From NCBI GenBank assembly GCA_937989795.1, contig CALKBB010000385.1:1-5847 (forward strand): a stretch of 5,847 nt of DNA, in the 5' to 3' direction. The position numbers and the translations under genes are program-made. Numbering within the stretch: the first letter of the stretch is position 1; each line of letters opens with the position of its first letter. Below the pieces are notes generated by a model. The model saw only the letters and a list, made by a program, of their open reading frames with translations. It had not been told where the DNA came from and ran no database searches. This document shows, one piece after another, positions 5,847 through 5,847 of the stretch. Source of the stretch: an uncultured Collinsella sp. Lineage in GTDB: Bacteria; Actinomycetota; Coriobacteriia; Coriobacteriales; Coriobacteriaceae.

Positions 5847-5847
5847 A

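Overview
The window reads as chromosomal DNA of a GC-rich, Gram-positive gut actinobacterium. A Coriobacteriia member such as Collinsella is my best guess, with Bifidobacterium as the alternative. This is inference from the GC-rich codon choice (mostly G/C third positions), the purine-rich Shine-Dalgarno sites, a complete bile salt hydrolase that closely resembles the Bifidobacterium longum enzyme as I remember it, and a short clostridial-style deformylase relative. No rRNA, tRNA, insertion sequence, phage gene or CRISPR array is visible.

Layout: (1) 1-707, minus strand: the first 235 codons of an NCS2/AzgA-type purine permease, whose C-terminal half lies beyond the left edge. (2) 708-900: a divergent intergenic region with weak promoter signals for both sides. 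(3) 901-1320, plus: a short peptide deformylase relative in which the catalytic Glu of HExxH is replaced by Met. It is closed by a strong intrinsic terminator at 1356-1400. (4) 1456-2421, plus: a bile salt hydrolase with all six expected active-site residues. (5) 2447-2478: a hairpin between convergent genes. (6) 2501-4750, minus: a full-length Kup potassium transporter with an unusually acidic C-terminal tail. (7) 4751-4889: an intergenic region containing a perfect 24-bp palindrome. (8) 4890-5801, minus: a DMT/EamA-family transporter, with its upstream region running off the right edge and carrying two overlapping small palindromes.

The genes look like neighbouring independent units and not like one system: three membrane transporters (purine, K+, unknown metabolite) surround a bile-acid deconjugase and a deformylase paralogue. 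Hairpins on both sides of bsh suggest it is transcribed alone. I see no evidence for a new multi-gene system. The observations most worth a second look are the deformylase relative lacking its catalytic glutamate and the perfect palindrome upstream of kup. All protein assignments come from reading motifs by eye; no database search was run.
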